Assembly: GCA_963715045.1 (NCBI GenBank)
Contig: CAVQRC010000029.1
Coordinates: 1 to 62,161, forward strand
Length of the DNA stretch: 62,161 bases
DNA from: CAVQRC01 sp963715045
Lineage (GTDB): Bacteria > Planctomycetota > Planctomycetia > Pirellulales > Lacipirellulaceae
Direction: 5' to 3'
Position numbers and translations under genes: made by a program. The notes beneath the pieces are model-generated. The model saw only the letters and a program-made list of their open reading frames with translations. It was not told the DNA's origin and did not search any database. Shown one piece after another: positions 1-8,843 of the stretch; the stretch's first letter is position 1, and the number at the start of each line of letters is the position of its first letter.

Positions 1-115
1 GGTTCTTGGATAGGTCCTTAATCTCACCCATAATCTTAGGATGAGAGCCCAGCTATCGGCCATCCTTTCGTTCGCTGAGAATCTACCAGGCCTCGACCGT
101 CAGGGAGCCCCCGCA

Positions 116-1319
116 ATGTTTCTCACTCCTTCGGACAAAGCTCAGGATCTGCTGGACCGCGTGCGGACGTTCATTGAGAGTGAAGTGTTGCCGAGGGAAA
201 GCATCTACGCTCAGCAGCTTGGTGAGGGCGATCGCTGGGAAGTCGTCCCGATCATGGAGGAGCTGAAAAGCCTGGCCAAAGTAGCCGGGCTGTGGAACCT
301 GTTTCTCCCCGATAGCGAGCACGGAGCCGGGCTGACGAATCTCGAATACGCTCCGATTGCAGAGCTGCAGGGGCGGGTTCCAATCGCGGCCGAAGCGATG
401 AATTGCTCGGCTCCGGATACAGGCAACATGGAGGTTCTCGCCCTGTTCGGGTCCGAGGCCTTGAAGACGCGGTGGCTGGCGCCGCTGCTTGAGGGTCGAA
501 TCCGGTCTGCGTTCTGCATGACCGAACCGGAAGTGGCTTCTTCAGACGCCACGAATATCTCGGCCCCGATTCGGCGTGATGGCGACGAGTACGTCCTCAA
601 TGGCCGCAAGTGGTGGTCGACCGGCGGTGCCCATCCCAACTGCCGCGTTTTCATCTTTATGGGCAAGAGCAATCCCACGGCAGATCGGTATCGCCAGCAC
701 TCGATGATTGTCGTGCCCCGCGATTCGCCGGGGGTACGAGTCGAGCGGACACTTGATGTATTCGGATACGACCACGCACCTGCCGGACACGCCGAGATCG
801 TGTTCGAGGATGTTCGCGTTCCGGCCGACCATCTGCTGCTCGGCGAGGGACGGGGATTCGAGATCGCCCAGGCGCGGCTCGGCCCTGCCCGGGTCCACCA
901 CTGTATGCGTTGCGTCGGCGTTGCCGAACGTGCGGTTGAAATCATGTGCCGGCGGGCGAACGAGCGGGTCGCGTTCGGCAAGACGCTGGCCGAGATGGGC
1001 CCTGTTCGCCAGGACATCGCCCGATCACGAATCGAAATCGACTCGGCCCGCCTGCTGGTGCTGCAGGCGGCCCACCTGATCGATACGGTGGGAGCGAAAC
1101 AGGCTCGCAAGGAAATCGCGGCGATTAAAGTCGTCGCGCCTCAGATGTCGCTCGCAGGTACTCGACCGGGCGATCCAGGTGCACGGCGCTATGGGTGTCT
1201 GCCAGGACACGTTTCTCGCCGAGGCCTGGGCCAATCAGCGGACGTTGCGCATGGCCGATGGGCCAGACGAAGTCCACCTGGAGACGATCGGCAAGCTCGA
1301 ACTGAGAAGACACTCATGA
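116..1319 (+). CDS. acyl-CoA dehydrogenase (frameshifted near 1157)
   Basis: FAD-dependent acyl-CoA dehydrogenase of the ACAD10/11-like type, which would oxidise acyl-CoA at the alpha-beta bond in the cytoplasm. The ATG at 116 follows a GGGAG Shine-Dalgarno about 8 nt upstream. Visible family blocks are AFCMTEPEVASSDA near residue 132, KWWSTGG near 164, and RVAFGKTLAEMGPVRQDIA near 290. After MSLA the frame breaks. One extra G at about 1157 would restore VLDRAIQVHGAMGVCQDTFL and the family C-terminus ADGPDEVHLETI, ending with TGA at 1317-1319. The length of about 400 aa is normal. The stop overlaps the start of the phosphotransferase (ATGA), so the two are translationally coupled. The frameshift is most simply a base-call error, but a real mutation is possible. 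Confidence 0.9.
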
Positions 1320-2356
1320 CCAAGGCAGCCGTGATCGACGTCCGCCCCAACCACCGCTTCGACGCGCGTGCGCTCGATGACTATTTGGGCAAGCACCTCG
1401 ACGGTTACCAGGGAGCTTCTCGGATCCGACAGTTCGCCGCCGGGCAATCGAACCCGACGTTCCTGCTCGAAACGTCAGACCGGACCCTGGTCCTGAGGAA
1501 GAAGCCGCCCGGCAAGCTGCTCCCCAGCGCCCACCTGATCGAGCGGGAATACCGCATCTACCAGGCGCTGGCCGAGACGGACGTGCCCGTCCCGGAGACA
1601 TTCCTGCTCTGCATGGACGAGGCCATCATCGGGACCCCCTTCTACGTCATGGCCTATGTTCCCGGCCGCGTGTTCGCCGACGCGAAGCTCCCCGATGCGA
1701 CACCTGCAGAACGCCGGAAGATCTGCGTCGAGATGATTCGCGTGCTCGCCAATCTGCACAACCTCGACTACCGGGAACTCGGCCTGGAGGACTATGGCAA
1801 GCCGGGCAACTACTTTGTCCGTCAGATCGGACGCTGGACCAAACAGTATCTCGCTGCCCAGACCGAGGAGATTGCGGCGATGCGGCAACTGATCGACTGG
1901 CTGCCGAGAAACTCACCTGACGACGATACGACGACGATCGTTCACGGCGATTACCGGATCTACAATCTTATTTTCGATGCCACTGAGCCGCGGGTCGTGG
2001 CGGTCCTCGACTGGGAACTCTCGACGCTCGGGCATCCTTTGGCCGACCTCGCCTACCACGCCATGAAGTATCACACCGAAGGTGCCGCGGCGGGAGTCGC
2101 AGCCGGCGTCGGCGAAGGGTGCCTCTCGGAGCAGGAAGTCGTCGATCTCTATTGTGCGTCCACGGGTCGCGAACGCATCGAACACTGGAACTTCTATCTG
2201 GCGTTCGCCTTCTTCCGAATCGCGAGTATTGTCCAGGGGGTGTATCGCCGAGGTCTGGAAGGCAACGCGAGTTCCGACCGGGCCCTGGAAATGAAGCACC
2301 TCGTCTCCGTCATGGCGGAGAAGGGATGGGAGTTGGGGAAGAAGGGGAATGACTAA
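1316..2356 (+). CDS. aminoglycoside-phosphotransferase-like kinase (ACAD10/11-partner type)
   Basis: A 346-aa APH-family kinase. It shows the catalytic HGDYRIYN motif near residue 210 and the metal-binding DWELSTLGHPLADLAY block near 230. An N-terminal lobe carries the VLRKKPPG strand. In the family these proteins phosphorylate small hydroxylated substrates; in ACAD10/11 the APH domain phosphorylates 4-hydroxyacyl-CoA before dehydrogenation, and a shared pathway is inferred here from the coupling. The ATG overlaps the dehydrogenase stop by ATGA. The last residues (GND) and the TAA stop lie inside an intergenic repeat of the AATGACTAA family, so the repeat appears to supply the C-terminus. Apart from that the gene is intact. 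Confidence 0.9.
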   Translation: MTKAAVIDVRPNHRFDARALDDYLGKHLDGYQGASRIRQFAAGQSNPTFLLETSDRTLVLRKKPPGKLLPSAHLIEREYRIYQALAETDVPVPETFLLCMDEAIIGTPFYVMAYVPGRVFADAKLPDATPAERRKICVEMIRVLANLHNLDYRELGLEDYGKPGNYFVRQIGRWTKQYLAAQTEEIAAMRQLIDWLPRNSPDDDTTTIVHGDYRIYNLIFDATEPRVVAVLDWELSTLGHPLADLAYHAMKYHTEGAAAGVAAGVGEGCLSEQEVVDLYCASTGRERIEHWNFYLAFAFFRIASIVQGVYRRGLEGNASSDRALEMKHLVSVMAEKGWELGKKGND

Positions 2357-2443
2357 TGAATAATGTCTAATGACTAGGGAATTACCAATGACGAAGCCCG
2401 AAGATGTATTCTGTAGTCATTGGTCCTTAGGCCTCAGTCATTC
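2348..2443. repeat. AATGACTAA-family inverted repeat, copy 1
   Basis: AT-rich intergenic repeat built from AATGACTAA, AATGTCTAATGACTA and CCAATGACGAA, with an inverted right side (TAGTCATTGG, CAGTCATTCC). It starts inside the final codons of the phosphotransferase. Related copies are at 3397-3440 and 39151-39275. Its base composition differs sharply from the GC-rich genes around it. Confidence 0.75.
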
Positions 2444-2461
2444 CTGCAGAAGTGAAGCTGA

Positions 2462-2487
2462 CCCCCGACCCCTGACCCCTGCCCCCT
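2462..2487 (-). other. G-quadruplex-like G-run at the 3' end of the SDR gene
   Basis: On the minus strand four G-tracts (5, 4, 4 and 5 G) are separated by loops of only 2-3 nt. The first tract begins in the TAG stop codon of the SDR gene. This satisfies the classical G4 pattern. A related looser run lies after the stop of the DUF1549/DUF1553 gene at 27537-27567. Confidence 0.6.
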
Positions 2488-3251
2488 AAATCACCATTCC
2501 GCCATCGACCTGCAGTACCGCGCCGGTCGTGAACGAACTGGCTTCGGAGGCGAAATACAGGGCTGCGCCGACCAGTTCGTCGACTTCGCCAATCCGGCCG
2601 AGAGCCTTGCTGGCCACGACGTGTTCGAGGATCGTGTCGTTCTGCCACAGCGCCTGGCTGAGCTGAGTCTTAATCAATCCGGGGACGATGCAGTTCACGC
2701 GCACGCCGGCACCGCCCAGTTCGCGGGCGAAGACCTTGGTCAGCATGATCAAGGCCGCCTTGCTGACCGAGTAAATGCCCTGATTCGGGCTGGCCATGAG
2801 TCCAGCCACCGAGGCGATGTTGATGATTGATCCCTGGCCGGCTTCTGCCATTTGTTTTCCGAGGCCACGTGACAACAGATACGGTCCCTTGAGATTGACA
2901 TCCATCGTCTTGTCCCAGGCCGCTTCTTCCGACTCGACCAGCGGGCCAAAGAACGGATTCGTGCCGGCATTGTTGACCAGCACGCCAATCGTCCCGAATT
3001 GCTCCTGGGCGGCAGTAACGAGTCGCTCGATATCGTCGGCCTTCCCGACGTGGGCCGCGATACCGTGCAGTTTCTCCGCCACCGTTCAGCTTCCCGATTG
3101 CTGCCTCGACGTTCGCGGGCTTACGACTGCAGATCGTCACGTGCGCGTCGGCGTCGAGGAAGCCTCGCGCGATCGCCAGGCCGATACCCCGTGTTCCACC
3201 GGTAATCAACGCGTGCTTGCCGGCGAGCGAAAAGCGATCTTGTTTGGCCAT
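2486..3251 (-). CDS. SDR-family NAD(P)-dependent oxidoreductase (frameshifted near 3084)
   Basis: Classical short-chain dehydrogenase/reductase of about 255 aa, cytoplasmic, reducing or oxidising an unknown alcohol/ketone with NAD(P). The N-terminal frame starts at 3251 with MAKQDRFSLAGKHALITG and has the TGGTRGIGLAIA nucleotide-binding loop. The second frame continues from about 3084 with NNAG near residue 95, the catalytic Ser in NIASVAGL, YSVSK near residue 165, and RVNCIVPGLIKT. The two frames join through one extra base in a GG run after GKLNG. The C-terminus (GAVLQVDGGMVI) is complete. It resembles 3-ketoacyl-ACP or glucose dehydrogenase-like SDRs; substrate is not predictable. It is flanked on both sides by AATGACTAA-family repeats. 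Confidence 0.9.
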
Positions 3252-3396
3252 GACCTCATCTCCACGGATTCAGGCACCGTTCCATTTTCTCCGAAGCGAC
3301 GATCATACGGAAACTCATCAAGGGCTGCGACCTCGGTGGCAGTTGGGCGGGTGCAGGAACGGGCTAATTTGTGTCGCTAAAGCGTCCCAGCTTCGA

Positions 3397-3440
3397 ATGA
3401 CTAAGGACTAATGACTAAGGAATTCCCAATGACGAATTCC
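3397..3440. repeat. AATGACTAA-family repeat, copy 2
   Basis: Contains two copies of AATGACTAAGG/ACTAATGACTAAGG and the GAATTCCCAATGACGAA segment found in the other copies. It lies between the divergent SDR and sialidase-like genes. Confidence 0.7.
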
Positions 3441-3490
3441 CAACGGAATGGGGCCCGACGAGCCATGCGACGGGCCGATTTGGCGCGGGG

Positions 3491-4660
3491 GTGGATCGTA
3501 GGGTACGCTCGTATCCGATTTGCGAATCCGTTACGAAACTCAATTCAGCAGGTGCCGCGTTGCTCTCGAAACTCCAATCAGGCTGGTTCATTGTGCTGCT
3601 GGGGATGTCGTTTGCCACCGCGGCACCACCGCAAGTCGTGAAGCACGTCGATGTGTTCAAGGAAGACGGTCGGTTCGGTGGCTGGCCAGCCAACAATGGA
3701 ATCTGGGTGTGGGACAACGAGATCCTCGTGGGATTCACACTGGGATATCACAAGAAGAACCCCAAGGGCGGACATGACATCGATCCCGACCGGCCCTCCA
3801 CGGTTCGACAGGCACGCAGCCTGGACGGTGGAGAGACGTGGAAGATCGAGGACCCGGCGATTCGAGGAGGAGCTGATCAAGATCTGGGCGGCGGCGATCT
3901 CGACGAACCCGTCGATTTCAGCAATCCTGATGTCGCGGTCAGGCTTCGAAACACGAATGTCTACTACTCTGCGGATCGCGGCGGCAACTGGAACGGCCCG
4001 TATCAGTTGCCCAAGTTCGGCCGACCCGGACTGCTCGCCCGGACCGACTACCTCATCGAAGGCCCGCATCGCCTGACGGCATTCGTGGCGGCTCAAAAAC
4101 AGGGCGGCGGCGAGGGTCAGCCGCTGTGCATCCGCACGACCGACGGCGGCCTGACCTGGCACCGCGTCGGGTGGATCGGACGCCAACCGCCCAAGGGTTA
4201 CGGATATGCGATCATGCCAGCGACGGTCGCGATCCCGGACGACGGCTATTTGAGCATCATTCGCCGAGGCGGTGTCTTTGACGGCGTGAAGAAGTGGTGG
4301 ATCGAACCGTATCTGTCTCCCGATGCAGGCAAGTCGTGGTACCTGCTGGTCGCCCCGACCATCGACAACGCGGGCAACCCGGCAAGCATGATCCGCCTCA
4401 GCGACGGTCGACTGGCGATGGTTTACGGGTGGCGGCACGCTCCGTACGGGATACGCGGACGATTGTCCGATGACAACGGCCAGAGTTGGGGCGGCGAATT
4501 CGTGCTTCGCCACGACGGGGCCAGTTGGGACATCGGCTACCCCCGAACCGTGCAGCGGGCAGACGGCAAGTGCGTCACGGTGTACTACTACCACCACGCC
4601 GACCAGCCCGAACGGTATATCGCCGCGACCATCTGGGAACCGGGCGACGGTGCAGATTGA
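3491..4660 (+). CDS. secreted sialidase-like BNR-repeat protein
   Basis: A 389-aa protein of the exo-alpha-sialidase-like superfamily (six-bladed beta-propeller). Asp-box motifs are visible: SLDGGETW, TTDGGLTW, SPDAGKSW and SDDNGQSW. A hydrophobic segment (WFIVLLGMSFATAAPP) near residues 32-47 looks like a signal peptide. The start is uncertain: ATG at 3491 gives a long n-region, and an in-frame TTG at 3560 would give a more typical signal. It is a clear paralogue of the protein at 13281-14432; both share the VxKFxGWPAN-like N-terminus followed by NEILVGF. Whether it cleaves sialic acid is unknown, since planctomycete members often act on other glycans or are uncharacterised. Its stop overlaps an ATG (TGATG) of a nitrilase-like remnant. 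Confidence 0.8.
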   Translation: MDRRVRSYPICESVTKLNSAGAALLSKLQSGWFIVLLGMSFATAAPPQVVKHVDVFKEDGRFGGWPANNGIWVWDNEILVGFTLGYHKKNPKGGHDIDPDRPSTVRQARSLDGGETWKIEDPAIRGGADQDLGGGDLDEPVDFSNPDVAVRLRNTNVYYSADRGGNWNGPYQLPKFGRPGLLARTDYLIEGPHRLTAFVAAQKQGGGEGQPLCIRTTDGGLTWHRVGWIGRQPPKGYGYAIMPATVAIPDDGYLSIIRRGGVFDGVKKWWIEPYLSPDAGKSWYLLVAPTIDNAGNPASMIRLSDGRLAMVYGWRHAPYGIRGRLSDDNGQSWGGEFVLRHDGASWDIGYPRTVQRADGKCVTVYYYHHADQPERYIAATIWEPGDGAD

Positions 4661-4770
4661 TGCGTGACTCCGTACGCGTCGCCGCGATTTCGATTGATGC
4701 GAAGCCGGGTCAGCGCGATGAAAACCTGGCTCGGATCGAGCAAGCCACGATTCGTCTACTTCAGCACTGT
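4660..4770 (+). pseudogene. N-terminal remnant of a carbon-nitrogen hydrolase
   Basis: An ORF beginning with ATG at 4660, coupled TGATG to the sialidase-like stop, reads MRDSVRVAAISIDAKPG and then ENLARIEQATIRLL. This matches the first strand and helix of nitrilase-superfamily proteins (VAAxQxDxxPGDxxxNLARIE). The similarity stops after about 35 residues, where the sequence becomes the 3' end of the convergent membrane protein gene. No Glu-Lys-Cys catalytic set is present, so it cannot be active. I infer a deletion or rearrangement that joined two loci here. Confidence 0.55.
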
Positions 4771-6231
4771 TTGATCCTCGCCAGTCGCCCGCGAAGCCGA
4801 GCCGCTGAAGCAATACACGGCTGCAATCAGGAGCGTCACCGCGCACACGCTGAAGATCGTCTGATTCGGAGTACGGCCCGTCCATTCATGCCACGGCCAG
4901 GCACCACGGAAGAAGACCGTATTCAATCCGAAGTAGACACAGGTGCAACAGAACAGGGCAATTGCGGCCGCCCTGCCGGCAGGTTGGCGACGGGCCTCGG
5001 CGGCGATTAACCATGCCCCCACACAGGTCGTGATCCCGACCGGAATCGCCACGAGCCACAACCAGCCTTCGCTCACCGTCATGTCGGTTGTGTCGTAGGC
5101 GAGGTTCTTGAGCGTCTTGCCCACGATCGGGGTCGCCAGGACTGGTAACACCATCAAGTAAGGCCATAGTCGGCCACCCAGAATTCCGATCAACGGTAAC
5201 GTTGACATCACCAGACCGTTCTCGATGTAGAACTCAGGGTCGAATCCCCAGGCGGGGAATGTAAGGAACTCCGCCGTCGTGAGCAGGATCAGATGTATCA
5301 CGCAGAGTGTGATTTCCCACTCGGGTCGAATGGTCACATCTTCCGGTTCGCTCGGGATAACGATGAGGTGGCGGTTAAGCCACAGCCCGAGGGCAATCAC
5401 ACCACCCCAGACCATGCCGAAGGTGGTTTCCATCATGTTCCACCAGTTGAAGTAGCCGAACGTGTCGGCGAAGCGTCCCAGCGTCCCTCCCTCCTGGAAC
5501 ACTTCCGGATGCCAGGCATGATACGCCTGCACGCATTGCCCGAGCGAAAAGCCAAGCCCACCGGCAAGGAAACCGATAAGCGTCATACGCCCGGCGAGGC
5601 GGTCACCGCGGACGAATCGTGAGTACGCCGCGAAACCCAGCAACGATACGAGCAGACCGCCCCAGACCTCAAACCTGGGCTTGAGATCGAGGGCATCGGG
5701 CTCGAAATACCAGTCGGCGGAAAAGTAGATTGCCGGCAGCAGTCTCTGGGAGGGATCGTACGGTTTGTTGATCAACCACACACCCAGGAACATCAGTCCC
5801 AGCAGCAGCGGCATCAGGATGGCCATCTCTACCGGACGATAGCGTTTTCCGCCAAGCCCCATCCCGAGGAACAAGCCGCCGAAAGCAATCCAGATTCCGC
5901 CCTTGATGAACAGCCCCAGGAGTCCCCAGCGGAGTGCCTCGGTATTTCCCAGAACGGGCCCGTTCTGAGTCAGCCCGATGGTCTGACCGTAGGTCATCGA
6001 GCCGCCAATCCCGATGGCGACCGTCATCATGGCAGCCGCGCGGATCGCCACCAACGAGGACGCGTTGGGGACGAACAGCATCACGAGTGTCAGCGAGGCC
6101 AGAGCCCCGGCAATCATCGCCCCCGACTCGTGCCCGTATTGGCCGCGGATGCCCCAGCCCATCCCGGCTGCCAGCGCCGTCAGAATCATGGCGGCGAGCA
6201 CGAAATACACCGATTCAGATCGTTCCCGCAT
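4756..6231 (-). CDS. multi-pass membrane protein of unknown function
   Basis: A 491-aa integral membrane protein with roughly eleven to thirteen hydrophobic segments, for example AAMILTALAAGMGWGIRG near residue 12 and IAFGGLFLGMGLGGKRY near 115. Conserved-looking loops include GIRGQYGHESGAM near residue 27 and FGYFNWWNMMETTFGM near 265. I do not recognise a transporter family. The frame is intact from ATG at 6231 (MRERSESVYF) to TAG at 4756. It lies downstream of the sialidase-like gene at 6518-7588 in the same direction, so a link with glycan use is possible but only inferred from position. Confidence 0.75.
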   Translation of the reverse strand: MRERSESVYFVLAAMILTALAAGMGWGIRGQYGHESGAMIAGALASLTLVMLFVPNASSLVAIRAAAMMTVAIGIGGSMTYGQTIGLTQNGPVLGNTEALRWGLLGLFIKGGIWIAFGGLFLGMGLGGKRYRPVEMAILMPLLLGLMFLGVWLINKPYDPSQRLLPAIYFSADWYFEPDALDLKPRFEVWGGLLVSLLGFAAYSRFVRGDRLAGRMTLIGFLAGGLGFSLGQCVQAYHAWHPEVFQEGGTLGRFADTFGYFNWWNMMETTFGMVWGGVIALGLWLNRHLIVIPSEPEDVTIRPEWEITLCVIHLILLTTAEFLTFPAWGFDPEFYIENGLVMSTLPLIGILGGRLWPYLMVLPVLATPIVGKTLKNLAYDTTDMTVSEGWLWLVAIPVGITTCVGAWLIAAEARRQPAGRAAAIALFCCTCVYFGLNTVFFRGAWPWHEWTGRTPNQTIFSVCAVTLLIAAVYCFSGSASRATGEDQTVLK

Positions 6232-6288
6232 CGTCGCTCCGAAGAAAAGACCCCTGGGGCTTTTGGGGGTTGGGGCTGGCTGGGCGGT

Positions 6289-6417
6289 TCAGGCGAGGAT
6301 TGCATCGATGGGTCGGTGTTCGCGGTCGGAGGGGCCGAGCCGCTGTTGGGCCCCCATGGCGTCGAGCAGGGTGTGGTAAACATCAAGTCCTTCGGCCTGG
6401 ATATCGAGGGGAGTAAA
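6289..6417 (-). pseudogene. C-terminal gene fragment of unknown family
   Basis: On the minus strand an open frame ends with GLDVYHTLLDAMGAQQRLG, then PSDREHRPIDAILA and a stop at 6289. It has the look of a conserved protein C-terminus, but its upstream part is missing: the frame runs straight into a copy of the palindromic element at 6418-6472. I interpret it as the leftover 3' end of a gene disrupted at the repeat. The parent family is not recognised. Confidence 0.35.
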
Positions 6418-6472
6418 CGCGTACCACGGCCGGGGAATTCGGTAGCGAAAGCTCATGTTGGGATCGAATCTT
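6418..6472 (+). repeat. 78-bp palindromic element, partial copy
   Basis: Matches the core GGCCGGGGAATTCGGT and the right end TTGGGATCG of the element seen inside the HTTM and FGGY kinase genes. The left arm is missing or diverged. Read in the same frame it still gives KRVPRPGNSVAKAHVGIES. Confidence 0.7.
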
Positions 6473-6517
6473 ACGCCCTTCGAAAAGCGGACCGCAAGTC
6501 GTGCTCGACGCGCGGGC

Positions 6518-7588
6518 CTATTTGCGATGCCCCAGGATGGCGTCTTCGTCAAAGACTGCGTGTTTGATGACCGTGCGTTCGTCCGACGTATACACCACAT
6601 GGATTTTCCCGTCTTTGGTCTGAATCGCCGAAGGGTAAGCAGCCGTGTCACCCGGGTTGTTGACGATATCGCGCCGATGGGGATACGTCTGGTCGTTGTC
6701 GGTCGAGATCGCCACCGTCAGCGGCATCCTCTCTCCTTCATTGTTGTCGTTGTAGACCAGCAGGAGATGTCCGTTCTGGAGCTTGATGAAGTCTGCGGCC
6801 GAGTTGGGATTGGGGAACTGCGTCTCGGTGCCGGGCCCCCAGGTTCGTCCGCCGTCTCGCGACTCAGAGCGGTAGAGGACGCCTTCGGGGAGCGGGTCGA
6901 AACTGCCGCCGCGACGGATATAGGCGATCAGATATTCATCATCGATCTGAACCGGTGAAGCCTGCAGATTTCCAAGCTTGGAATGAATCCGATTGGTTTC
7001 CGTCCAGGTCTTCTCCTGCGGATCGTACCGCATGAAATAGCTGGTCGTCGTGGGAGCCGTCTGTTCGCGGTCCTCACCTGTCTCCAGATAGAGCGGCAAC
7101 AGGTAATCCCCGTCCTTGAGCAAGATCGGACGACTACGGCACATCGAACCTTCTTCAAAGGCCAGCATGTAGGAGTCGGACCAGGTGTGCCCGCCGTCTT
7201 TGGAGATCTTGTACTTGACTCGGGCCGACGACCAGGTCGGTCCGTAATTGGTTACGTAGAACAACCACACGCGTCCGTCGGGTCCCTGCCAGATGGCTGC
7301 GTTGCCCTCGGACCGATCGGGGGTATCGGCGATGATCTCGGGCCTGGTCCACTCGGTGGCGCCCTTCTTGAGCCGCATCCCGTACACGGCCGTATCGCCT
7401 TCGTACTCGCCAAGACCGCCGTAGTAAGCGATATACAGATCGCCATTGTCGAGTTCCTCGACCGTGGCGGGGTGCTTATACCTGCCCGGGAATTCTTCAC
7501 CGATCACGCGATGGACCGTGATCTCATCACTTGCCAGGACGGCCTGAGAAACCAGGATGCCCGCTACGAGCGTCGCCAGAGTTTTCAT
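6518..7588 (-). CDS. secreted sialidase-like BNR-repeat protein
   Basis: A 356-aa exo-alpha-sialidase-like propeller protein. The ATG at 7588 opens a clean signal peptide (MKTLATLVAGILVSQAVLAS) with likely cleavage after VLA. Asp-boxes are SKDGGHTW, SRDGGRTW and a degenerate STDNDQTY. It also has the blocks YIAYYGGLGEYEGD and SAADFIKLQNGHLLLVYND. It is only distantly related to the other two sialidase-like proteins here. It is secreted or periplasmic; the substrate is unknown. The longer frame upstream of 7588 is not supported because the signal peptide fits this ATG. Confidence 0.85.
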   Translation of the reverse strand: MKTLATLVAGILVSQAVLASDEITVHRVIGEEFPGRYKHPATVEELDNGDLYIAYYGGLGEYEGDTAVYGMRLKKGATEWTRPEIIADTPDRSEGNAAIWQGPDGRVWLFYVTNYGPTWSSARVKYKISKDGGHTWSDSYMLAFEEGSMCRSRPILLKDGDYLLPLYLETGEDREQTAPTTTSYFMRYDPQEKTWTETNRIHSKLGNLQASPVQIDDEYLIAYIRRGGSFDPLPEGVLYRSESRDGGRTWGPGTETQFPNPNSAADFIKLQNGHLLLVYNDNNEGERMPLTVAISTDNDQTYPHRRDIVNNPGDTAAYPSAIQTKDGKIHVVYTSDERTVIKHAVFDEDAILGHRK

Positions 7589-7734
7589 GGGTTGAAGTCG
7601 TTTCCTTTCGGCCGCGTGCCGCAACACCGACCGAGTATGAGCGCGTTCTGAGGGTTGGCGAAACGATCCCGGGCCACTCCCGAAACAGGACCGCGTGGAA
7701 CAGGCAGCGGTCGCACCACCGACCCGATGAACGC

Positions 7735-7765
7735 AAAGGGCCTCTCCAAGTTGAAAGAGGCCCTT
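7735..7765 (-). terminator. hairpin between PEP-CTERM and sialidase-like genes
   Basis: AAGGGCCTCT and AGAGGCCCTT form a 10-bp perfect stem with a loop of about 10 nt. It lies 75-100 nt downstream of the PEP-CTERM stop at 7839 on the minus strand. There is only a short T run after it, so a role as terminator or attenuator is likely but not certain. Confidence 0.5.
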
Positions 7766-7838
7766 CGCAGAGTCGGCAGAAGTATAGAGAAAAATGGCGA
7801 GCCGTGCAGAACGTCGTCTCCGCCGGCTCGCATGAAGG

Positions 7839-8843
7839 TTACCGAGTGCCGCGGCCGCGGGTCGCGGCAACTGCGAGCAGCCCCAGACAGGCGATGATCG
7901 CGGACGTCGGTTCCGGCACGCTCCCGCCACCTGCGCCGCTGCCCGTCCCGAAGGAGGCTTGCCAGATCAGGAAATCGTTGCCGTCGACGTTGCCATCGCC
8001 ATTGGCGTCGCCGTCGTTGGGAGTCGCATTCCCGTCAAACGTATTGAAACTGGCCTGCCAGATCAGGAAGTCTTCGCCGTCGACCATCCCGTCCTTGTTG
8101 AAGTCTGCCGGAAGCTCGTCGTCAACGAACGGCGTATCCTGAGCGGCCGCCCAGCGGAACAATCCCGTCGTGTTGTCGTCGTCCTCGTTGTAGACGATTC
8201 CGGCTTTGCCCGACGTGTAATCGCCGTAGTCGGGGTCGATGATCGTGGCGATTGGAGTGTCGGGTTTCTCGTCGGCTGGGTCCCACACGAACACTTCGAT
8301 CTCGTCGAGGACCATGTTGACTTCGAGAACGATGTCGTTCAAAGCACTCAAAGAACCGGGAACCTGACCGCTGGGCTCCAAAGTGGTGATCACCCCGAAG
8401 TCGCTGCGGATCACAAATAGCCCCGCATTGTGATCGATGAAGGCCGCATAGCCGCTGAAAATATCTGGATTGAAGCGAAACGCAACTCCTACATTTCCGC
8501 CGATGTCTTCAGGGTTCTCGCCGGGCACGACGACCGCCTGCGTCCGCACATAGGTGTCCTCGAAGGTGAAATCATTGACGATAGCGAGCAAGCTGTTATC
8601 GTCGGGGTCGTTGACGCCGGGAGCAGCATCTCCGGGGGCCGAGAGCGCGTAATCCCCGCTCGAGGCGTCGTAAGTGCCGGGCAAGAAGTTGACGACTGGC
8701 GTCCAGGTGAGGGGATTGCCGTCTTCGGCATCTCCATCATTGAAGTCATCAAACCAGCCGACGCCGTAGGCAGCCGTGTTGGCCGCCAGGATCACGGCGA
8801 TCGCCGCGACAGAAGAATGTGAAGCCCCTCGTAAGTTGAACAT
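7839..8843 (-). CDS. PEP-CTERM protein with dockerin-like repeats
   Basis: A 334-aa exported protein. After a signal segment (VAAIAVILAANTAAYG) comes a concanavalin-like/laminin-G-like beta domain (FDDFNDGDAEDGNPLTW onward) to about residue 245. Two calcium-loop dockerin-like repeats follow, each ending in DFLIWQASF (about residues 248-300). The C-terminus is a PEP-CTERM sorting signal: VPEPTSAIIACLGLLAVAA, then an Arg-rich tail. In the family the tail is processed by an exosortase, none of which is encoded here. Predicted location is the cell envelope or extracellular matrix. A hairpin at 7735-7765 may terminate its transcript. The frame is intact. Confidence 0.85.
   Translation of the reverse strand: MFNLRGASHSSVAAIAVILAANTAAYGVGWFDDFNDGDAEDGNPLTWTPVVNFLPGTYDASSGDYALSAPGDAAPGVNDPDDNSLLAIVNDFTFEDTYVRTQAVVVPGENPEDIGGNVGVAFRFNPDIFSGYAAFIDHNAGLFVIRSDFGVITTLEPSGQVPGSLSALNDIVLEVNMVLDEIEVFVWDPADEKPDTPIATIIDPDYGDYTSGKAGIVYNEDDDNTTGLFRWAAAQDTPFVDDELPADFNKDGMVDGEDFLIWQASFNTFDGNATPNDGDANGDGNVDGNDFLIWQASFGTGSGAGGGSVPEPTSAIIACLGLLAVAATRGRGTR

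Noticed and set aside
3578..4885. Minus-strand open frame of 435 codons
   Set aside because: Antisense shadow of the sialidase-like gene; no family motifs or signal peptide.
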